A DNA stretch of 14,943 nucleotides. Source: Pseudomonadota bacterium (GTDB lineage: Bacteria > Pseudomonadota > Alphaproteobacteria > Rhizobiales > Xanthobacteraceae). Position 1 is the stretch's first letter. Every line of letters starts with the position of its first letter. Under the pieces are notes generated by a model, which saw nothing but the letters and a program-made list of their open reading frames with translations, searched no databases and was not told the DNA's origin. Both the position numbers and the translations under genes were made by a program. The DNA is taken from positions 1 through 14,943 of the forward strand of contig JAEWBW010000452.1 of the NCBI GenBank assembly GCA_023390955.1, given 5' to 3'. Below are positions 11,785 through 14,943 of the stretch, in pieces.

Positions 11785-12136
11785 GCCCGTCCCTTTCGAC
11801 TGTTACTGATCGCACGTTGCCGCCGCATCGCGAATGTGAATCACTATCCTGAAGACAGACATAGGCGACCCCGATTGGGGCGTGAATTAGGTCGAGGCAT
11901 TGCAGCATTGTGATCGCGACAACGGCCGAAGCAGGTCGGAAAAAATTTCCGACCAACACATGCGGTGGATAAGAGAGGCAGCAATCTTGTCGCTTGCGCG
12001 CATTCCGGCTAGCCGCGCCCCGCAAATCAGTAGAGCGATCCGACGCGAACGCAACGCCGGCATCTGCGATAAGGACAGGGCTGCATACCGGCTGGACGTG
12101 ATATAGAGGTTCGATCGCGGACGGGGTGGCTCCTTC
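11785..12136. other. gene-free stretch upstream of the sirtuin gene
   Basis: About 350 bases without a convincing gene. It contains a perfect inverted repeat, GGTCGGAAA-AAA-TTTCCGACC (11934-11954), a small CCCC-gatt-GGGG hairpin near 11872-11880, and a TATAGA sequence (12102-12107) that could be the -10 box of the sirtuin gene, though no good -35 box matches. An 83-codon frame on the minus strand (11887-12138) has no ribosome site and is not called. Confidence 0.5.
11934..11954. promoter_or_regulatory. perfect 9-3-9 inverted repeat, operator-like
   Basis: GGTCGGAAA and TTTCCGACC flank three A residues. The AT-rich centre and the symmetric arms suit a dimeric regulator. It is not followed by a T run in either direction beyond the arm itself, so a terminator is less likely. 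It lies 183 bases before the sirtuin start. Confidence 0.45.
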
Positions 12137-12898
12137 ATGATTGCATCGGATCATCGCAGCGGCGTCGAGCAGCTCGGCGACATGATTGCTGCGGCGCGCA
12201 CCATCGTGCCGTTCACCGGCGCCGGCATCTCGACCGAGTGCGGCATTCCCGACTTCCGTTCGCCCGGAGGCCTGTGGACGCGCAACCGTCCGATCGCGTT
12301 CGACGAATTCGTGGCGAGCCAGGAGGCACGTGACGAATCCTGGCGCCGGCGCTTTGCGATGGAGGCGACGTTTGCCGCGGCGAAGCCGGGACGCGGTCAC
12401 CGCGCGCTCGCCTCGCTCTATCGGGCCGGCAAGATTCCCGCGATCATCACCCAGAACATCGACAATCTGCACCAGGCGTCGGGTTTTTCGGCCGAGCACG
12501 TGGTTGAGCTCCACGGCAATACCACTTACGCGCGCTGTATCGGCTGTGGCGAGACCTATCAGCTCGACTGGGTGAAGCAGCGCTTTGACGCGGATGGCGC
12601 CGCGCCCGACTGCGCCTCATGTGGCGAACCGGTAAAAACAGCGACGATTTCGTTCGGCCAGGCAATGCCCGAGGACGAGATGACACGCGCAACGGAACTT
12701 GCGCAGCACTGCGATCTCTTCATCGCGATCGGTTCCTCGCTGGTGGTCTGGCCCGCCGCAGGGTTTCCGATGATGGCGAAGAGGTGTGGTGCGAAGCTTG
12801 TGATCGTGAATCGCGAGCCGACGGACCAGGACGACATCGCCGATCTCGTGCTGCCCTTCGACATCGGCGAGACGCTGGGTCCATTCGTGGGCAACTGA
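12137..12898 (+). CDS. SIR2-family NAD-dependent protein deacylase
   Basis: The protein has 253 aa, the size of bacterial CobB-type sirtuins. It removes acyl groups from lysines using NAD+, giving nicotinamide and O-acyl-ADP-ribose. Key motifs are present: GAGIS at 28-32 and GIPDFR at 36-41 (NAD binding), TQNIDNLH at 105-112, catalytic His126 (ELHGN), and a zinc site of four cysteines at 134, 137, 159 and 162 (CIGC...CASC). ISFGQAMPE follows at 171-179, then GSSLVVWPAAG at 199-209 and VNREPT at 224-229. There is no Tyr/Arg pair of the kind used by class III desuccinylases in the usual AxxYxxR position that I can see; the corresponding stretch reads FAMEATFAAAKP. Deacetylation is therefore favoured. 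The ribosome site is weak. It stands alone, with an operator-like repeat upstream. Confidence 0.95.
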   Translation: MIASDHRSGVEQLGDMIAAARTIVPFTGAGISTECGIPDFRSPGGLWTRNRPIAFDEFVASQEARDESWRRRFAMEATFAAAKPGRGHRALASLYRAGKIPAIITQNIDNLHQASGFSAEHVVELHGNTTYARCIGCGETYQLDWVKQRFDADGAAPDCASCGEPVKTATISFGQAMPEDEMTRATELAQHCDLFIAIGSSLVVWPAAGFPMMAKRCGAKLVIVNREPTDQDDIADLVLPFDIGETLGPFVGN

Positions 12899-12956
12899 GG
12901 TCGGTTTTGATTCGCGACCGCGCAAGTCTGTTCATAGGTTCCGGCGAATCTCTTTT

Positions 12957-12986
12957 TTGTCTATGCGCCGCAACCGGGAGTGTTAT
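12957..12986 (+). promoter_or_regulatory. possible promoter and long leader of the cold-shock gene
   Basis: TTGTCT (12957-12962) and TGTTAT (12981-12986) are separated by 18 bases. Transcription near 12993 would give a leader of about 100 bases before ATG 13097. Long structured leaders are typical of cold-shock mRNAs. The -10 match is only partial, so this is a tentative call. Confidence 0.35.
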
Positions 12987-13096
12987 CTTTTGATTCAGAG
13001 ATTCGTGTGGCGTCGTGATGAGAAGTTCTTGTCCAGACGCGTGATTCGGCACCGTCGCTGAGGGCGGGTTGCCTTTGCTGTGTGAGGTCCGGGGTT

Positions 13097-13747
13097 ATGG
13101 GGTCGTCGGACGGTTTTGAGTCCAAGAAGGTCGGAGTTCCCGCGCCAGGTGCGTCGTCTGGGCGATCGGGACCGGGTGAATTCGCCGACAGGGACATCAA
13201 TCCCTTCAGCGGGCTTGGCGAAGCAAGCGCCAACCTCGTCGAGGTGACAGGCGTCATCAAATGGTTCGACGCCTCCAAGGGATACGGCTTCATCGTTCCG
13301 GACAATGGCTGGCCAGACGTGCTTCTGCACGTAACCGTGCTCAGACGCGACGGCTTCCAGACCGCCTATGAAGGCGCCCGCATCGTCGTTGAGTGCATTC
13401 AGCGCGCCAAGGGCTATCAGGCGTTCCGCGTGGTCTCGATGGACGAGTCGACCGCGATCCATCCCGCGCAGATGCTGCCGCCGCGCACCCACGTGACGGT
13501 GACCGCGACCAGCGGCCTCGAGCGGGCGCAGGTCAAGTGGTTCAACCGGCTGCGCGGCTTCGGCTTCCTGACCTGCGGCGAGGGCACACCCGACATCTTC
13601 GTGCACATGGAAACGTTGCGCCGCTTCGGCATGACCGAGCTCCGGCCGGGTCAGTACGTGCTGGTCCGCTTCGGGCCCGGCTCCAAGGGCATGATGGCTG
13701 CCGAGATCCATCCCGAGACCGGTTCGCCGGGCCTTCAGTCGCACTAG
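13097..13747 (+). CDS. protein with two cold-shock domains
   Basis: The protein has 216 aa. A Ser/Gly/Pro-rich disordered N-terminus (1-46) precedes two cold-shock domains. CSD1 (about 49-115) has the RNP1-like KGYGFIVP and RNP2-like VLLHVTVL. CSD2 (about 142-206) has RGFGFLTC and IFVHMETL. Both begin with the K-W-F nucleic-acid contact (VIKWFDA, QVKWFNR). It should bind single-stranded RNA or DNA as an RNA chaperone or transcription antiterminator. Typical CspA proteins have one domain of about 70 aa; the tandem form is seen in alphaproteobacteria, including CspD-like proteins of Caulobacter. ATG 13097 is chosen. A GTG at 13082 is also in frame. Terminator-like hairpins follow. Confidence 0.92.
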   Translation: MGSSDGFESKKVGVPAPGASSGRSGPGEFADRDINPFSGLGEASANLVEVTGVIKWFDASKGYGFIVPDNGWPDVLLHVTVLRRDGFQTAYEGARIVVECIQRAKGYQAFRVVSMDESTAIHPAQMLPPRTHVTVTATSGLERAQVKWFNRLRGFGFLTCGEGTPDIFVHMETLRRFGMTELRPGQYVLVRFGPGSKGMMAAEIHPETGSPGLQSH

Positions 13748-13796
13748 GGCTCAGCCCTGGCCAAGGCTTTCCCAAAAGGCTTTCCCCCAAAGCCTT
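13746..13796 (+). terminator. hairpins after the cold-shock gene
   Basis: AGGGCT-C-AGCCCT (13746-13758) overlaps the stop codon. AAGGCTTT-CCCCC-AAAGCCTT (13776-13783, 13789-13796) follows, with another AAGGCTTT copy at 13763-13770 that could pair with the same arm. Neither has a clear T run. Likely the mRNA end or a rho-assisted stop. Confidence 0.5.
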
Positions 13797-13804
13797 CGCT
13801 CCAA

Positions 13805-13918
13805 TCAAGCCTTCATCTCCAATGTGACTTTGCCCCGACGAACCCTTGGTTCGCGCTTGGTCGTTCGCGGATTCGTGAGTGACCTTGGCGGGGCAAGCCG
13901 GCTGGCCTTTGCCATCAT
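13805..13918 (-). CDS. possible small basic protein, 37 aa
   Basis: The frame runs from ATG 13918 (or ATG 13915) to TGA 13805-13807. The peptide is very basic: MAKASRLAPPRSLTNPRTTK, then REPRVRRGKVTLEMKA, with many Arg, Lys, Pro and Thr and no hydrophobic helix. It looks like a small nucleic-acid-binding or ribosome-associated tail, but that is only composition. There is no strong ribosome site, and third-position GC is lower than in sure genes here (about two thirds). The same DNA can form an RNA three-way junction, so a structured RNA is an alternative reading. Confidence 0.38.
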   Translation of the reverse strand: MMAKASRLAPPRSLTNPRTTKREPRVRRGKVTLEMKA

Positions 13919-13969
13919 CGCCGGGTTAGGATGATGTCCCATCCACGCCGCTGGCACGAGTGCCCTTCC

Positions 13970-14446
13970 ATGAGTCCTGATCGTAACGCAGCCTGGTCCC
14001 TGGTCCGGGGCTTCCTGGCCGCTTTCCTCGTTGTTGCCGCCTGCGCCAGCCCGACCAGGGCGGCGGATTTCCAGCCGCTCGAGATCGCCACCAAGACCGG
14101 TGTGCAGGTCTTCTCCGTCGAAATGGCAACCACCGAGCAGGAGAAGGAAACCGGACTGATGTACCGGAAGGAACTCGCGGACGGGAAGGGCATGTTGTTC
14201 GACTTCTCGCCCGAGCGGGAAGTGACGATGTGGATGAAGAACACCTACATCTCGCTCGACATGATCTTCATCCGTTCCGACGGCCGCATCCTGCGGATCG
14301 CGGAGAATACCGAGCCGCTCTCGACCAAGATCATCTCCTCGGGAGGTCCCGCCCGGGCCGTCCTGGAGGTCCCGGCTGGCACGGCGCAGAAGTACGGCAT
14401 CAGGCCCGGCGACCGTGTCGCGCACTCGCTTTTTCGCGCCAAATAG
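13970..14446 (+). CDS. exported DUF192 protein
   Basis: The protein has 158 aa. An N-terminal signal segment (about 10-31, LVRGFLAAFLVVAACASPTRA) contains a VAAC sequence at 22-25 that also fits a lipoprotein box, so it could be an outer-membrane or periplasmic lipoprotein with Cys25 acylated, or be cut after Ala31. The mature part is DUF192: TTEQEKETGLMYR at 54-66, GMLFDF at 74-79, MWMKNTYISLDMIFI at 87-101, EPLS near 115-118, VLEVPAGTA at 131-139 and GIRPGDRV at 143-150. The family is a small beta-barrel domain of unsettled function. The start is uncertain: ATG 13931 or ATG 13934 upstream lie next to TTAGG and would add 13 or 12 residues, but ATG 13970 gives a normal signal peptide. Confidence 0.88.
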   Translation: MSPDRNAAWSLVRGFLAAFLVVAACASPTRAADFQPLEIATKTGVQVFSVEMATTEQEKETGLMYRKELADGKGMLFDFSPEREVTMWMKNTYISLDMIFIRSDGRILRIAENTEPLSTKIISSGGPARAVLEVPAGTAQKYGIRPGDRVAHSLFRAK

Positions 14447-14485
14447 CGGCCCTGCAAGCTATCTCTGGGCGAAGGGCAGGCGCCC

Positions 14486-14514
14486 TTGATGGCCGGACTT
14501 GAAGCGTGTATCGA
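14486..14514 (+). promoter_or_regulatory. possible promoter for tRNA-Pro
   Basis: TTGATG (14486-14491) and TATCGA (14509-14514) are separated by 17 bases, giving a start near 14521, about 11 bases before the tRNA. The 12-bp palindrome GCCCTGCAGGGC (14517-14528) lies at the expected start site. Confidence 0.4.
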
Positions 14515-14531
14515 CGGCCCTGCAGGGCATT

Positions 14532-14608
14532 CGGGGTATAGCGCAGCCTGGTAGCGCGGCAGTTTTGGGTACTGCAGGTCGTTGGTTCGAATCCAGCTGC
14601 CCCGACCA
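14532..14608 (+). tRNA. tRNA-Pro (anticodon TGG), CCA encoded
   Basis: The acceptor CGGGGTA pairs with TGCCCCG (one G-T pair). The D arm contains GCGCAGCCTGGTAGCGC, and the anticodon arm GCAGT-TTTGGGT-ACTGC has TGG. The T arm contains GGTTCGAATCC. The discriminator is A (14605), followed by an encoded CCA (14606-14608). The length is 77 nt. Confidence 0.97.
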
Positions 14609-14644
14609 CCATCCAGCCGGACGGCCGTAAGCTCTCCATCCGAT

Positions 14645-14687
14645 CCTCAACCCGTTCTCGAACCCATCCCGAACCCGTCCCGAACCC
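14645..14687. repeat. short tandem repeats, 11-bp unit
   Basis: ATCCCGAACCC (14666-14676) and GTCCCGAACCC (14677-14687) are preceded by two looser copies, GTTCTCGAACCC (14654-14665) and TCCTCAACC(C) from 14645. They start 37 bases after the tRNA-Pro 3' end. Confidence 0.7.
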
Positions 14688-14842
14688 TTGGCGATTGGTT
14701 GCGGCGCGGCTCGACTTCTGCGCGTGTTTTCAGACACATGACAGGGGTATGACCGCAAAAATTTACGCGGATTCTTCGAACCTTCGGACGTCGCTACAGA
14801 CACACTCGTATTGGGGATTTCAGCGCCCAATGCCTAAACGGA

Positions 14843-14886
14843 CGCCGCCAAGCGAGGATATTCCGCTTGCGCGGCGTTGCGTTTTT
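14843..14886 (+). terminator. terminator-like hairpin near the right end
   Basis: CGCCGC and CAAGCG (14843-14854) pair with CGCTTG and GCGGCG (14864-14869, 14871-14876) with one bulged C and a 9-base loop. TTGCG and TTTTT (14882-14886) follow on the plus strand. It is 235 bases after tRNA-Pro, with no gene between. Confidence 0.6.
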
Positions 14887-14943
14887 CCGGGCCTGATCAG
14901 TTCGAGCCGCACCAGCCGTCGGGAAACGGCATGATCGGCCAGA

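Larger units (their letters stand above)
14609..14943. other. gene-free stretch after tRNA-Pro
   Basis: No convincing gene is visible. It holds short tandem repeats (14645-14687), two hairpins (14810-14831 and 14843-14876) and a terminator-like T run (14882-14886). An ATG at 14931 with GGGA upstream could begin a gene running off the window, but only four codons are visible. No integrase or direct repeat of the tRNA 3' end is seen, so there is no evidence of an island inserted here. Confidence 0.5.

Noticed and set aside
11753..12514. 253-codon minus-strand frame overlapping the 5' half of the sirtuin gene
   Set aside because: It runs antisense to the NAD-binding motifs of the sirtuin and across the gene-free region, with no ribosome site and no recognisable domain.
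13830..13896. Known riboswitch class for the three-way junction
   Set aside because: I could not match the junction sequences to any riboswitch consensus that I know, so it is kept only as an unclassified structure.
13805..14425. 206-codon minus-strand frame opposite the DUF192 gene
   Set aside because: Mostly antisense to a clear DUF192 domain. Only its last 37 codons, outside that gene, are kept as a possible separate small frame.
14400..14830. Minus-strand frames over tRNA-Pro with peptides such as GAAGFEPTTCSTQ and SGQLDSNQRPAVP
   Set aside because: These are the well-known spurious translations of the antisense strand of tRNA-Pro genes, not proteins.
14532..14943. tRNA-Pro as the attachment site of a genomic island
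   Set aside because: No integrase and no repeat of the tRNA 3' end is visible before the window ends; the 11-bp repeats nearby do not match the tRNA.
1..14943. CRISPR arrays, insertion sequences or prophage
   Set aside because: No regularly spaced repeats, transposase motifs, terminal inverted repeats with target duplications or phage proteins were found; the tandem repeats seen are only 11-16 bp with 2-4 copies.

Overview
The window looks like chromosome of an alphaproteobacterium of the Bradyrhizobium group (Hyphomicrobiales). This is an inference from GC-rich coding with strong third-position GC bias, tRNA-Glu and tRNA-Pro sequences of that type, several small proteins that resemble ones I recall from Bradyrhizobium genomes, and two promoters matching the alphaproteobacterial general-stress sigma factor EcfG (GGAAC-N16-CGTT). 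No transposase, integrase, phage gene, rRNA or CRISPR array was seen. The genes are mostly housekeeping or accessory singletons rather than one pathway.

Left part (1-5100), nearly all on the minus strand: a possible 42-aa membrane peptide, a methyl-accepting chemotaxis protein, an 88-aa conserved hypothetical, an acyl-CoA-type fatty acid desaturase with a promoter and a CtrA-like box in front, a PilZ (c-di-GMP receptor) protein and a VanZ-like membrane protein. Middle (5100-8510): a plus-strand isochorismatase-family hydrolase, a minus-strand tRNA-Glu(TTC) with its promoter, a plus-strand run of three small genes (PilZ domain, porin-like mini-protein, 55-aa membrane protein), then on the minus strand a glutathione S-transferase, a 26-aa hydrophobic peptide behind an EcfG promoter, and glyoxalase I (gloA). 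GST and gloA both use glutathione to remove electrophiles, and the stress-type promoter sits between them.

Right part (8780-14943): a DUF805 membrane protein, then a region crowded with very small genes (46, 55, 73, 65, 36, 76, 97 and 54 aa), a SIR2-family NAD-dependent protein deacylase, a protein with two cold-shock domains, a possible 37-aa basic peptide, an exported DUF192 protein and tRNA-Pro(TGG). The last 335 bases hold repeats and a terminator-like hairpin but no clear gene.

The most interesting signal is at 9356-9467 on the minus strand. An EcfG promoter is followed by about 80 nt that fold into two hairpins. Both loops carry the same C-rich 10-mer CUCCCCCGCC, and the second hairpin is an intrinsic terminator with a U run. 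This is the architecture of an anti-Shine-Dalgarno small RNA under general-stress control, with a 46-aa gene directly after it. A second EcfG unit, for the 26-aa peptide, lies 1.4 kb away on the same strand. Other points to check are an orphan promoter with an operator-like repeat and a 26-bp palindrome (6889-7039), a CtrA box before the desaturase, and two further terminator-ended stretches without genes.
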